DNA of 64,000 nucleotides from Burkholderia sp. SRS-46. Lineage in GTDB: Bacteria > Pseudomonadota > Gammaproteobacteria > Burkholderiales > Burkholderiaceae. The stretch covers positions 372,001-436,000 of the forward strand of contig NZ_PTXL01000007.1 of NCBI RefSeq assembly GCF_004343775.1, read 5' to 3'. The notes under the pieces are model-generated. The model saw nothing but the letters and a program-made list of their open reading frames with translations, ran no database searches and was not told the DNA's origin. The position numbers and the translations under genes are program-made. Of this stretch, positions 39,235-48,987 are shown one piece after another (position 1 is the stretch's first letter; each line of letters begins with the position of its first letter).

Positions 39235-40101
39235 ATGTTCGACCAGATCGTGTTCGCGGGCGGCGGCAACCGCTGCTGGTGGCAGGCCGGCTTCTGGGAC
39301 GTCGCGCAACCCGCGCTCGCGCTGAAGCCGCGCGTGATCGCGGGCATTTCCGCCGGCGCCGCGACGGCCTGCATGCTGTATACGCGCGACGCGGCCTGGG
39401 TGATGCGCTATTACGAGCAGGCGCTGCGCCACAACCGGAAGAATGCGTACTGGGGCAACCTGTTCGGCCGCGAGCCGGTGTTTCCGCATTACCGGATCTA
39501 CCGGCAGGCGCTGCTCGACATCTACGGCGAACCGTTCGCGAAGCTGGCCGACGCGCCGGAGATCCGCATCGGCGTGTCGCACGTGCCGCGCTGGCTCGGC
39601 GCGCGCAGCGCGGTCGCGGCAGGCCTGGTCGCGTACAACATCGAGAAATACCTGCGCAAGGCGCTGCATCCGACGCTCGGCCGCACGCTCGGCTTCCGGC
39701 CCGAATTCGTGCGCGCGCAGGCGTGTACGGATGTCGAGGCGCTCGCCGACCTGATCCTGCAGTCGTCGTGCACGCCGCCGTTCACGCCCGTCCTGCGCCG
39801 CGACGGCCGGCCGGTGCTCGATGGCGGGATGGTGGACAACGTGCCGGTCGGCGCGCTCGACGCGTCGCCGGGCCACGTGCTGGTGCTCGTCACCCGGCTC
39901 TATCCGCGGCCGCAGATGTTCACGGTTGCGCATGGCGACCAGCAGCGCCTCTACGTGCAGCCGTCGAGCAAGGTGCCGATTTCGAGCTGGGATTACACGA
40001 GCCCGTCGCAGATGCGGCACGCGTACGATCTCGGCCGCCGCGACGGCGAGCATTTCCTGACCCGCGTCGACGCGATGACGGGCGGCCGCGCCGTCGCCTG
40101 A
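39235..40101 (+). CDS. Patatin-like phospholipase
   Basis: This 288-residue alpha/beta-hydrolase-like lipase has the oxyanion motif GGGNR, the nucleophile Ser39 in GISAG, and the catalytic Asp196 in LDGGMVDN. These match the patatin Ser-Asp dyad. No signal peptide is seen; it may act on membrane lipids from the cytoplasm, or be a storage-lipid hydrolase. It follows the thioesterase gene with a 10-base gap. Confidence 0.9.
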   Translation: MFDQIVFAGGGNRCWWQAGFWDVAQPALALKPRVIAGISAGAATACMLYTRDAAWVMRYYEQALRHNRKNAYWGNLFGREPVFPHYRIYRQALLDIYGEPFAKLADAPEIRIGVSHVPRWLGARSAVAAGLVAYNIEKYLRKALHPTLGRTLGFRPEFVRAQACTDVEALADLILQSSCTPPFTPVLRRDGRPVLDGGMVDNVPVGALDASPGHVLVLVTRLYPRPQMFTVAHGDQQRLYVQPSSKVPISSWDYTSPSQMRHAYDLGRRDGEHFLTRVDAMTGGRAVA

Positions 40102-40120
40102 CGCGCGCGCCCGCGGGCGG

Positions 40121-41134
40121 TCAGCGCTTGCGGATCGGCGTCAGCGCGTCCGTGTTGACGACGTTCGACATATCACCCTGGTCGAACGCGAGGATATTCC
40201 GGAACGCCGCGCTGAAATACAGCTCGTAGCTCTCGCGCTCGACGTAGCCGATGTGCGGCGTGCAGATCACGTTCTCCATCCGCAGCAGGCTGTAGCCCTG
40301 CAGGATCGGCTCGCTCTCGAACACGTCGATCGCGACCATCCCCGGCCGGTTGTGCGACAGCGCGTTGACGAGCGCGTTTTCCTCGAGCAGCTCGGCGCGG
40401 CTCGTGTTGACGAGCAGCGACGTCGGCTTCATCCGCATCAGGTCGTCCTGCTTGACGATGCCGCGGGTGTCGTCGTGCAGGCGCAGGTGCAGCGACAGCA
40501 CGTCGCTCTGCTCGAACAGGGCCTCGCGGCTCTCGGCCGCGTCATAGCCGTCCGCGCGTGCCGCCTCGAGCGAATGCTCGCGGCCCCACACCAGCACCTT
40601 CATCCCGAATGCCTTGCCATAGCCGGCGACGAGCCGGCCGATCTTCCCGTAGCCCCAGATGCCGAGCGTCTGGCCGCGCAGCACCTGGCCGAGGCCGAAG
40701 TTCGGCGGCATCGCCGACGTCTTCAGGCCCGATTGCTGCCAGGCGCCCTGCTTCAGGTTCGCGACGTACTGCGGAATGCGGCGCTGGGCGGCCATGATCA
40801 GCGCCCAGGTCAGCTCGGCGGGCGCGATCGGCGAGCCGGTGCCTTCGAGCACCGCGATGCCGCGCTCGGTACAGGCGTCGAGATCGACGTGGCTCCCGAT
40901 GCGGCCGGTCTGGCTGATCATGCGCAGATGCGGCAGCTTGGCAAGCAGTTGCGACGAAATCGGGGTGCGTTCGCGAATCAGCACGAGCGCTTCGACTTCC
41001 GCCAGGCGGCTCGCGAGTTGTCCCAGGCCGCGCACCGTGTTGTTGAAGACCTTCACGTCGTGGTCGGCAAGCATCTGGAAGCAGTTCAGCTTGCGGACGG
41101 CGTCCTGGTAGTCGTCGAGGATGGCAATTTTCAT
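40121..41134 (-). CDS. D-2-hydroxyacid dehydrogenase
   Basis: This 337-residue NAD-dependent oxidoreductase has the Rossmann motif GIWGYGKIG and the catalytic residues Arg (NTSRAELL), Glu (FESEP) and His (CTPHIGY). The sequence is in the broad phosphoglycerate dehydrogenase-like family. It converges on the patatin gene and is divergent from the LysR gene at 41560, a common layout for a regulator and its target. The substrate is not clear from sequence. Confidence 0.9.
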   Translation of the reverse strand: MKIAILDDYQDAVRKLNCFQMLADHDVKVFNNTVRGLGQLASRLAEVEALVLIRERTPISSQLLAKLPHLRMISQTGRIGSHVDLDACTERGIAVLEGTGSPIAPAELTWALIMAAQRRIPQYVANLKQGAWQQSGLKTSAMPPNFGLGQVLRGQTLGIWGYGKIGRLVAGYGKAFGMKVLVWGREHSLEAARADGYDAAESREALFEQSDVLSLHLRLHDDTRGIVKQDDLMRMKPTSLLVNTSRAELLEENALVNALSHNRPGMVAIDVFESEPILQGYSLLRMENVICTPHIGYVERESYELYFSAAFRNILAFDQGDMSNVVNTDALTPIRKR

Positions 41135-41559
41135 GGTTAGCGGGAGTCGCGCGTTGAAAGCAGGGGCGGTGGCGGCGCAGGTCGCGTGGCGCCCCGCCCG
41201 GCCGGGGCCGACATGATGCTATGCCGGGCGGCCACATGGTGTCTTTTTAACAGGTTGTTACGCCCTGCCGCAATTGGCGTCAGCCTGCCGTGGCGCTGCG
41301 TTCGCGCGGCCCGGCGGCGCGCGATGCCGTGCCGCATCAAACACGTCATTCCTCATTCCGTCGCTCCGCCGCCGAGGTTCACCCAATTGTTGTGCGAATC
41401 AGAATAATTGGGTCAATTAACCGGTTGGACCGAGGATGTTTGACTATTTTTATCGAGACAAGGGGGCTTGTTGAGCAACTCTGCATCAAATCCGCTGTCG
41501 TAGGAGAATTACGCATTTGCTTCATCTTTTTGAAGTTGTAACAGCGGCAGGAGTCGTTT
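41135..41559. other. Divergent gap before the LysR gene
   Basis: These 425 bases separate the dehydrogenase and LysR starts. They become AT-rich near 41380-41560 and contain the inverted repeat at 41381-41413. Promoter hexamers were not resolved. Confidence 0.4.
41381..41413. promoter_or_regulatory. 8-bp inverted repeat with 17-base spacer
   Basis: ACCCAATT (41381-41388) and AATTGGGT (41406-41413) form a perfect dyad. It lies in the divergent gap of the dehydrogenase and LysR genes, a suitable place for a LysR-type binding site. LysR targets often show T-N11-A, which was not checked here. Confidence 0.5.
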
Positions 41560-42609
41560 ATGGATCATTTGCAGTCGATGCGAGTGTTCGTCAAGGTTGC
41601 GGATCTGGGCAGTTTCGCGCGGGCCGCAAGCGCAATGGATATCTCCAACGCGGTCGCGACCCGTCACGTCGCCGATCTGGAAGGCCGTCTCGGCACGCGT
41701 TTGCTCAACCGCACCACGCGCAGCCTTTCGCTCACCGAGTCGGGCCAGGTGTATCTGGAGCGCGCGCGCCAGATTCTTGACGAACTCGAGGACGTCGAGC
41801 AGATGGTCGTCGCCCGCAACCACGAGCCGGTCGGCACGCTGCGCATCGTCGCGCCGGTCGTGTTCGGGTTGCACAATCTCGCGCCTGTCCTGCAGACCTA
41901 TACCGAGCTGTTCCCGAAAGTGGTGCCGGATCTGACGCTGGTCGACCGGCAGGTCGACCTGGTCGAGGAAGGCTTCGACGTCGGGATCGTGGTCACGCGC
42001 CAGATGCGCAGCGCCAGCATCGTGACGCGGCGGCTGACCACCGGCTGCATGACGGTCTGCGCGACGCCGAGCTATCTGGAGAAGCACGGCGTGCCGACCC
42101 ATCCGGAGCATCTCGCGGAGCACCCGAGCCTGAGCCTGCCGACCGAATACTGGGGCGACGATCGCGTGTTTACGGGGCCGGACGGCGAAGTACGGGTGCG
42201 GCCGACCAACGTGGTCGTCGCGAACAACACCGCGATGCTGCGCCAGTTCGCGCTGCTCGGGATGGGGGTCGCGATCCTGCCGAGCTACCTGATCGGCGGC
42301 GACATCTCGCGCGGCGCGCTCGTGCGGCTGCTGCCCGATTTCCGGCTGCCGCAGGTCGAGATCAACATCGCGTACCCGAGCCGCCGTCACCTGCCGGCGA
42401 AGGTGCGCACCTTCATCGACCATCTCGTCGAGCATTTCAGCCATTCGACCGACGCGATGATGGGCGAGCAATGGGCGGCGCAGAGCCCCGTGACGGCCCC
42501 GATCGGTGTCGAGATGCAAGCCGAGCGGACGGATGCGGTCGATTCGAAGGTGTCGTCGCGCCTGTCGCGCTCGCCGCGCACGCGTGTCGCGGTGCCGTCG
42601 CCGCTCTAA
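41560..42609 (+). CDS. LysR-family regulator
   Basis: This 349-residue protein has an N-terminal HTH (VADLGSFARAASAMDISNAVATRHVADLEGRLG) and a LysR effector domain (LRIVAPVVFGLHNLAP). The C-terminal tail of about 40 residues (after HFSHSTDAMMGEQ) is Ser/Thr/Arg-rich and longer than usual. The gene is divergent from the dehydrogenase and may control it. It ends before a strong bidirectional terminator. Confidence 0.92.
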   Translation: MDHLQSMRVFVKVADLGSFARAASAMDISNAVATRHVADLEGRLGTRLLNRTTRSLSLTESGQVYLERARQILDELEDVEQMVVARNHEPVGTLRIVAPVVFGLHNLAPVLQTYTELFPKVVPDLTLVDRQVDLVEEGFDVGIVVTRQMRSASIVTRRLTTGCMTVCATPSYLEKHGVPTHPEHLAEHPSLSLPTEYWGDDRVFTGPDGEVRVRPTNVVVANNTAMLRQFALLGMGVAILPSYLIGGDISRGALVRLLPDFRLPQVEINIAYPSRRHLPAKVRTFIDHLVEHFSHSTDAMMGEQWAAQSPVTAPIGVEMQAERTDAVDSKVSSRLSRSPRTRVAVPSPL

Positions 42610-42649
42610 CGGCGCCGGCGAGGGGCGGTGATCGAACCGCCCGCGCAAT

Positions 42650-42686
42650 AAAAAAACGCGGATCGAGCAATCGATCCGCGTTTTTT
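42650..42686. terminator. Bidirectional terminator between LysR and topB
   Basis: A perfect 10-11-bp hairpin (ACGCGGATCGA, loop GCAA) is flanked by A residues on the left and T residues on the right. It serves the LysR gene and topB. Confidence 0.92.
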
Positions 42687-42730
42687 GTTGGCCGGCCCGG
42701 CGGCATGCGCCGGGCGGTGGGCCAACGGCC

Positions 42731-45328
42731 TTACGAGCCGGTCTTGCGCGTCGTGGTCTTGCGCGCGGCGGTCTTGCGGGCCGGCGCCGGTTTCTCGTCG
42801 GCGCCTTCCGGCACCGTTTCGGCTTCCTTCGTCGCCGATTTCGCCGTCTTCTTCGCAGCGGCGGCCTTGGGCTCCTTCTTCTCGAACTCGAAGCCGATCT
42901 TGCCGTCCGGCTGCTTCACGAGGTATGCCTTGAAGTTGCGGCCGGTGCGCGACGACTTGAAGTTCGGCAGCAGGTCCGTGCGGCCGTCGGCGAGCAGCTT
43001 GGCCATCTGCTCGCGGGTGATTTCCTGCTGCAGGATCACCTTGCCCGAGCGGAAGTCGCAGGTCTTCGGATTCGCGACCGAATGCTCGCACACGTAGCTC
43101 ATCCCGTGCTCGAACACGCGGCCCTTGCACTTCGGGCATGCGCCGATCGGCTCCTGCGCGGAGAAGTCCGGCGCTTCGCCTTCCTCGCCGCCCTGGTCCT
43201 GGCCGAAGTCGAACTCGAGCTTGTAGTTCTTCGTCTCGTCGTCGAACGACAGCTTCAGGATCGCCGAGAACGGCCGCCCCATCTTGCTGCGGAAACCGGA
43301 CAACGGGCCGATTTCCTTCTTCTGCAGCAGCTCCTCGACTTCCGCGATCTCGAACTGCCGGCTGCCCGGGATCTTCGAGATCGAGAACTCGCACTTCGTG
43401 CACGCGAAGCGGCGGTAGTTTTCCTTCACCTGGCCACCGCAGTTCGGGCACGGCGTCTCGAGCGTCGCGTAGTCGCCGGGGATCGTGTCGGAATCGTATT
43501 CCTTCGCGCGCTTGACGATCTGCTGCGTCATGCGGGCGATTTCCTGCATGAACGCGTCGCGCCCGAGGTTGCCGCGCTCCATCTGCGACAGCTTGTATTC
43601 CCACTCACCGGTAAGCTCCGGCGCGGTCAGCTCCTTCACGCCGAGCCCGCGCAGCAGCGTCATCAGCTGGAACGCCTTCGCGGTCGGGATCAGCTCGCGG
43701 CCTTCGCGCACGAGGTATTTCTCGCCGAGCAGCCCTTCGATGATCGCCGCGCGCGTGGCCGGCGTGCCGAGCCCCTTCGAGGCCATCGCCTCGCGCAGCT
43801 CGTCGTCCTCGACCAGCTTGCCCGCGCCTTCCATCGCGGACAGCAGCGTCGCTTCCGAATAGCGTGCGGGCGGTTTCGTCACGAGCGCCACCGCGGCGAT
43901 CTCGTCGGTCTTCACCTTCTCGTTCTTCTGCACCGGCACCAGGTTCGCGTCCGCGCCTTCGGCGTCGCGGCCGTACACCTGCAGCCAGCCCGGCTCGACG
44001 AGCACCTTGCCTTCGGTCTTGAAGGTGTGGCCGACGACTTCGGTGATCCGCGTGGTGACGCGGAATTCCGCCGCCGGGAAGAACACCGCGAGGAAGCGTT
44101 TCACGACCATGTCGTAGAGCTTCTGCTCCGGCTCGGACAGCGACTTCGGTGCCTGCAGCGTCGGGATGATCGCGAAGTGGTCGCTGATCTTCGAGTTGTC
44201 GAAGATGCGCTTGTTCGGCTTCACCCAGCCCTTGTCGAGCACCTGCTTCGCGTGCGGCAGGTAGTTGTGGCTCTCCTTGAGCATCTCGAGCGTCGACTGG
44301 ACCGTGCCGATGTAATCTTCCGGCAGCGCGCGCGCGTCGGTACGCGGGTAGGTCAGCACCTTGTGCTTTTCATACAGCGCCTGCGCGAGGCCGAGCGTGT
44401 TCTTCGCGGAGAAACCGAAGCGGCTGTTCGCCTCGCGCTGCAGGCTCGTCAGGTCGAACAGCAGCGGCGACAGCTGCGTCGACGGCTTCGATTCCTCGCT
44501 GACCGTGCCGGTGTGGTCGCGGCAGGCCGCGACGATCGTTTCGGCGGCCGGCAGGCTCCAGAGCCGCGAGTCGCGCTTTTCCGGATCGAATTCGTCGCGC
44601 TTGAATTTAGGGTCGAACCACTTGCCTTCGTAGAAGCCGCCCGCGCAGACGAACTGCGCCTTCACTTCCCAGTAGTCGCGCGGGACGAAGCGGCGGATTT
44701 TCTCTTCACGTTCGACGACGATCGACAAGGTTGGCGTCTGAACGCGGCCGACCGTCGTCAGGAAGAACCCGCCACCCTTGCTGTTGAACGCCGTCATCGC
44801 GCGGGTGCCGTTGATCCCGACGAGCCAGTCCGCTTCCGAGCGGCAGCGGGCGGCGTCGGCGAGCGGCTGCATGTCCGCATCGCTGCGCAGGTTCGCGAAG
44901 CCGTCGCGGATCGCCTGCGGGGTCATCGATTGCAGCCACAGGCGCTGGACCGGCTGCTTCGCCTTCGCGTGCTGCGCGATCAGGCGGAAAATCAGCTCGC
45001 CCTCGCGCCCCGCGTCGCATGCGTTGATCAGCCGGTCGACGTCCTTGCGCTTCATCAGCTTGGTCAGCACCTTGAGGCGCGACTCGCTCTTCGCGATCGG
45101 GTTCAGGTCGAAATGCGGCGGAATGACGGGCAGGTGCGCGAAGCTCCACTTGCCGCGCTTGACCTCGTATTCCTCCGGGGCAGCGATTTCCAGCAAGTGG
45201 CCGACAGCGGACGAAAGGACGAAGTCGTCGCTTTCGTAGTATTCGTCATGCTTGGTAAAGCCGCCCAAAGCGCGCGCGATGTCGTTCGCGACAGAAGGCT
45301 TTTCGGCAATGATCAGAGCTTTGGACAT
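42731..45328 (-). CDS. topB: DNA topoisomerase III
   Basis: This 865-residue type IA topoisomerase decatenates replication intermediates. Glu9 (IAEKPSVAND), DAGREGE (105-111) and Tyr327 (LTYPRTDA) are the catalytic residues; Tyr328 is the E. coli equivalent. The C-terminal part has two zinc ribbons (CPNCGG..CTKCEF; CPKCKG..CEHSV..CDF). A basic Lys/Ala/Thr tail (KAAAAKKTAKSATKE..., ending RKTTTRKTGS) follows, a histone-H1-like extension absent from E. coli TopB. The ATG at 45328 follows no strong ribosome site, but the N-terminus matches the family. Confidence 0.96.
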   Translation of the reverse strand: MSKALIIAEKPSVANDIARALGGFTKHDEYYESDDFVLSSAVGHLLEIAAPEEYEVKRGKWSFAHLPVIPPHFDLNPIAKSESRLKVLTKLMKRKDVDRLINACDAGREGELIFRLIAQHAKAKQPVQRLWLQSMTPQAIRDGFANLRSDADMQPLADAARCRSEADWLVGINGTRAMTAFNSKGGGFFLTTVGRVQTPTLSIVVEREEKIRRFVPRDYWEVKAQFVCAGGFYEGKWFDPKFKRDEFDPEKRDSRLWSLPAAETIVAACRDHTGTVSEESKPSTQLSPLLFDLTSLQREANSRFGFSAKNTLGLAQALYEKHKVLTYPRTDARALPEDYIGTVQSTLEMLKESHNYLPHAKQVLDKGWVKPNKRIFDNSKISDHFAIIPTLQAPKSLSEPEQKLYDMVVKRFLAVFFPAAEFRVTTRITEVVGHTFKTEGKVLVEPGWLQVYGRDAEGADANLVPVQKNEKVKTDEIAAVALVTKPPARYSEATLLSAMEGAGKLVEDDELREAMASKGLGTPATRAAIIEGLLGEKYLVREGRELIPTAKAFQLMTLLRGLGVKELTAPELTGEWEYKLSQMERGNLGRDAFMQEIARMTQQIVKRAKEYDSDTIPGDYATLETPCPNCGGQVKENYRRFACTKCEFSISKIPGSRQFEIAEVEELLQKKEIGPLSGFRSKMGRPFSAILKLSFDDETKNYKLEFDFGQDQGGEEGEAPDFSAQEPIGACPKCKGRVFEHGMSYVCEHSVANPKTCDFRSGKVILQQEITREQMAKLLADGRTDLLPNFKSSRTGRNFKAYLVKQPDGKIGFEFEKKEPKAAAAKKTAKSATKEAETVPEGADEKPAPARKTAARKTTTRKTGS

Positions 45329-45520
45329 GACAGGTGTGTGTTGGTAGACCGGGGGTACCGGTTGTGGGTCCCTTTTACGACGGCTTTATAGCACACGGCG
45401 CCATGACGGCGGCGCGGCGTGTAAAAAGCGGCCCATCATAGTGGGGGGCCGCACCGGCGGCAAGCGCCCGACACGGTGCGGCGCGCAAACGCGCGAAAAA
45501 CCGCGCCGCCGTGACGCGGC

Positions 45521-45901
45521 TCAGGCCTCGACGTTCAGGATGTTGCGCAATTTTGGTGCGTGCGGCGCGCCCGGCACGGCGGTCAGGTCGGCCAGCATCC
45601 GCTCGACGATGACTGCATGCGGCAACACCGTGCCGAAGAAGCGTGCGGCGTTGGCGTCCTCGATCAGGATCGTCGGGAAATTCTCGACGTCGAGATCGTC
45701 GAGCCGGTCGGCGTGCGCCTCGATGTCGATCCACGCGAAACAGGCGTCGGGATGCGCGTCGGCAAGCTGGTCGAACGCGGTGCGGTAGTCGCGGCACGTG
45801 CCGCACCATTCGGCGCACAGGCAGGCGACGAGCAGCGTGTCGGGATCGCGGAGGCGCTCGGCGATCCGATCCGCGTCGGTGTCGAGATTCAGCGCGGGCA
45901 T
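45521..45901 (-). CDS. Thioredoxin-like protein
   Basis: This 126-residue protein has a thioredoxin fold with an active-site motif WCGTC (CAEWCGTCRDYRTAF) and the cis-Pro FPTILI. The motif is CGTC rather than the usual CGPC, so its redox potential could differ. There is no signal peptide, so it is cytoplasmic. It is read leftward between topB and dprA, with 37 bases to dprA. The partner is not known. Confidence 0.85.
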   Translation of the reverse strand: MPALNLDTDADRIAERLRDPDTLLVACLCAEWCGTCRDYRTAFDQLADAHPDACFAWIDIEAHADRLDDLDVENFPTILIEDANAARFFGTVLPHAVIVERMLADLTAVPGAPHAPKLRNILNVEA

Positions 45902-45938
45902 GGGTTTCCTTGCAGGTCGGCGGGCGGCACGGCCGCCC

Positions 45939-47165
45939 CTATGCGGGGGACTGTAGCACGCCGTGCGCCGGCTGCGGCGAGGCGGGCGCGTCGAGCCGGA
46001 CGAAGCGCCCGCCCGGCAGGCCCGCCACGCGGCCGGCCAGTTCGAGTGCGAGCAGCGCCTGGTGGAGCGTGTCGTCGGGCAGGCCGCTGCGCTCGGCCAG
46101 CCATTCGTAGGTCACGGGGCCGTATCCCAGCGCGGTGAGGACGGCGTGTTCGGGGCCGTGCGGATCGGCCACCGGTCCTGCCCGCACGGCCGGACCCGCG
46201 TCGCCCGGCGTGGCGGACGGCCGATCGCCCGGGCCATATTCCTCGAGCACGTCGTCCGGCGTCGCGGTGAGCTTGGCGCCGTCGCGGATCAGCGCGTGGC
46301 AGCCCTGCGCGAGCGGCGCATGGATCGAGCCCGGCATCGCGAACACGTCGCGGCCCATTTCGTTCGCGAGCCGCGCGGTGATCAGCGAGCCGGAGCGCGG
46401 CGCGGCCTCGACGACCAGCACGCCGCTGGCCAGCGCGGCGATCAGCCGGTTGCGCTGCGGGAAGTGCGCCGCGCGGGCCGGCGTGCCGAGCGGCCATTCG
46501 GAGACGATGGCGCCGTGCGCGGCGATCTCGTGCGCGAGCGGGCGATGCCGCGCCGGATAGACGAGGTCCGCACCGGTGCCGATCACGGCGATCGTGGCCG
46601 AGCGGCCGTCCAGCCCGCCCCGGTGCGCGGCGGCGTCGATGCCGAGCGCGAGCCCGGACGCGATCGCGAACCCGGCGTCGGACAGGGTGCGCGCGAAGCG
46701 TGTCGCGTCCGCGAGGCCCTGCGGCGTCGCGTGGCGGCTGCCGACGATCGCGATCGCGCGCGTGTGCAGCAGCGCGACGCGTCCCTTTACATATAGCAGC
46801 GGCGGCGGATCGTGCAGGTCGAGCAGCCGTGGCGGGTACGCGGGATCGCCGAGCGTGACGAGGCCGTTTCCGGGCGCGTCGCGCCACGCACGCACCGCGT
46901 CGGCGCGCGCGTCCAGGTCGCCCCGCGCGCTTGCGCGCACGGCCTGCGCCACGGCCGGGCTGCTCGCGGCGGCGATCGCGTCGTCCGGCGCATCGAGCAG
47001 CGCGCCCGGCGAGCCGAACGCGTCGAGCAGCACGCGCAGCGTGGCGGGCGCGAGGCCGGGCGCGTCGGCGAGCTGCAGCCACGCGCGCAGTTCGGCGGCG
47101 CTCAGCGCGTGCGGCGACATGAGGAAACCGTCGAACGCGACGGCCAGCGGGGCGCGGGCTGCCAT
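45939..47165 (-). CDS. dprA: DNA processing protein DprA
   Basis: DprA loads RecA on single-stranded DNA in natural transformation. The product of 408 residues has an N-terminal SAM-like segment and a Rossmann fold with GSRHATPQGL, SGLALGIDAAAH and SEWPLGTPARAAHFPQRNRLIA. A C-terminal winged helix follows (TALGYGPVTYEWLAERSGL). The start at 47165 is one option; ATG at 47120 (MSPHALSAAEL) is equally plausible, and no clear ribosome site decides between them. It is divergent from def. Confidence 0.92.
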   Translation of the reverse strand: MAARAPLAVAFDGFLMSPHALSAAELRAWLQLADAPGLAPATLRVLLDAFGSPGALLDAPDDAIAAASSPAVAQAVRASARGDLDARADAVRAWRDAPGNGLVTLGDPAYPPRLLDLHDPPPLLYVKGRVALLHTRAIAIVGSRHATPQGLADATRFARTLSDAGFAIASGLALGIDAAAHRGGLDGRSATIAVIGTGADLVYPARHRPLAHEIAAHGAIVSEWPLGTPARAAHFPQRNRLIAALASGVLVVEAAPRSGSLITARLANEMGRDVFAMPGSIHAPLAQGCHALIRDGAKLTATPDDVLEEYGPGDRPSATPGDAGPAVRAGPVADPHGPEHAVLTALGYGPVTYEWLAERSGLPDDTLHQALLALELAGRVAGLPGGRFVRLDAPASPQPAHGVLQSPA

Positions 47166-47354
47166 GTTAAAATTTTCATCATCCGAAATAACCCGATGAA
47201 GCCGCGCACGCAGGCGCGCGGCCGGTTGCAGGAGGCGTGATCCGCCGGCGTTGATTCGCCGCACGTCTGCCTCATCTTCATTGCATCCCCGCGGCTGGGC
47301 CAGTCGGCCGGATGGCCGACGCGACACCCCGCCGCCTCACCGATGACGAACACC

Positions 47355-47858
47355 ATGGCTTTGCTGAACATCATTCATTACCCCGACAAGCGGCTGCACA
47401 AGGTCGCCAAGCCCGTCGACAAGGTCGACGACCGGATCCGCAAGCTTGTCGCCGACATGGCCGAAACCATGTACGCCGCGCCGGGCATCGGTCTTGCCGC
47501 CACGCAGGTCGACGTGCACGAGCGCGTGATCGTGATCGACGTGTCGGAAGACAAGAACGAATTCCACGCCTTCATCAACCCCGAGATCGTGTGGTCGAGC
47601 GACGCGAAGCAGGTCTACGAGGAAGGCTGCCTGTCGGTGCCGGGCATCTACGACGAAGTCGAGCGCCCCGACCACGTGCGCGTGCGCGCGCTCAACGAGC
47701 AGGGCGAGACGTTCGAGCTCGACTGCGAGGGGCTGCTGGCCGTGTGCGTCCAGCACGAGATGGATCACCTGATGGGCCGCGTGTTCGTCGAATACCTGTC
47801 GCCGCTCAAGCAGAGCCGCATCAAGACGAAGATGAAGAAACTCGAACGTGCGATGTGA
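47355..47858 (+). CDS. def: Peptide deformylase
   Basis: It removes the formyl group from the N-terminal methionine of new proteins. The product is 167 residues from [10 protein letters not shown]; an ATG four codons upstream (47343) is less typical. Metal and active-site motifs are [16 protein letters not shown] and QHEMDHLMG. It is followed after 34 bases by fmt, the usual def-fmt pair, so the formylation and deformylation enzymes are co-expressed. Confidence 0.97.
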   Translation: MALLNIIHYPDKRLHKVAKPVDKVDDRIRKLVADMAETMYAAPGIGLAATQVDVHERVIVIDVSEDKNEFHAFINPEIVWSSDAKQVYEEGCLSVPGIYDEVERPDHVRVRALNEQGETFELDCEGLLAVCVQHEMDHLMGRVFVEYLSPLKQSRIKTKMKKLERAM

Positions 47859-47892
47859 CGCGCGTTTTCCTGCCTGACCCCGATCCGCTGTC

Positions 47893-48876
47893 ATGACACA
47901 TTCGTTGCGCGTCATTTTTGCCGGTACGCCGGAATTCGCCGCGGCCGCGCTCGCCGCGATCCACGAGGCCGGTTTTCCGGTGCCGCTCGTCCTCACGCAG
48001 CCGGACCGTCCCGCCGGGCGCGGGATGAAGCTGCAGGCGAGCGCCGTGAAGCGCTATGCCGTCGAGCACGGCATGCCCGTCGCGCAGCCGCCGTCGCTGC
48101 GCCGTGCGGGCAAGTACCCGGCCGAGGCGGCCGAAGCGATCGAGCAGTTGCGCGCGACCCCGCACGACGTGATGGTGGTGGCCGCCTACGGCCTGCTGCT
48201 GCCGCAGGAGGTGCTCGACATTCCGCGCCACGGCTGCATCAACATCCATGCGTCGCTGCTGCCGCGCTGGCGCGGTGCCGCGCCGATCCATCGCGCGATC
48301 GAGGCCGGCGACGCCGAGACGGGCGTGACGCTGATGCAGATGGACGCCGGGCTCGACACCGGCGCGATGCTGCATGAGGCGCGCGTGACGATCGCGCCCG
48401 ACGACACGACCGCGACACTGCACGATCGGCTCGCGGCCGACGGCGCGCGCCTGATCGTCGACGCGCTGGTGCAGCTCGAGCGCACCGGCAGCCTGCCGGC
48501 GACGCCGCAGCCGGCCGACGGCGTGACGTACGCGGAAAAGATCGGCAAGCACGAGGCCGCGCTCGACTGGCGCAAGCCCGCGGACGTGCTGGCGCGCCAG
48601 GTGCGCGCGTTCGACCCGTTCCCGGGCGGCGTCGCGACGCTCGACGGCGCGGCGCTCAAGCTGTGGGCGGCAGCGCCCGTGGCGGCGCGCGGCGCCGCGG
48701 CGCCCGGCACGATCGTCGATGCGGGGCCGGATGGCGTGGTTGTCGCCTGCGGCAGCGGCGCGCTGTGCGTCACGCAACTGCAGAAGCCCGGTGGCAAGCG
48801 GCTGCCGGCGCGCGAATTCCTCGCCGGCGCGCCGCTCGCCGCAGGCCAGCAATTCACGCTGCCCGACGCGTCCTGA
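47893..48876 (+). CDS. fmt: Methionyl-tRNA formyltransferase
   Basis: It formylates initiator Met-tRNA with 10-formyl-THF. The product of 327 residues has [12 protein letters not shown], the catalytic region [22 protein letters not shown], and a C-terminal tRNA-binding domain ([12 protein letters not shown] on). The start at 47893 follows def directly. The gene completes the def-fmt operon. Confidence 0.97.
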   Translation: MTHSLRVIFAGTPEFAAAALAAIHEAGFPVPLVLTQPDRPAGRGMKLQASAVKRYAVEHGMPVAQPPSLRRAGKYPAEAAEAIEQLRATPHDVMVVAAYGLLLPQEVLDIPRHGCINIHASLLPRWRGAAPIHRAIEAGDAETGVTLMQMDAGLDTGAMLHEARVTIAPDDTTATLHDRLAADGARLIVDALVQLERTGSLPATPQPADGVTYAEKIGKHEAALDWRKPADVLARQVRAFDPFPGGVATLDGAALKLWAAAPVAARGAAAPGTIVDAGPDGVVVACGSGALCVTQLQKPGGKRLPAREFLAGAPLAAGQQFTLPDAS

Positions 48877-48987
48877 GCGCCATTCGACCCGATCCGCCGG
48901 CCGCGCGCAATCGGCCGAACGGCCGGGTCGCGCGGCATCGCGGGCGCGCGTAGAATTTCCCTGCGCTTCTCCGGTTCCGAGGTTCAC

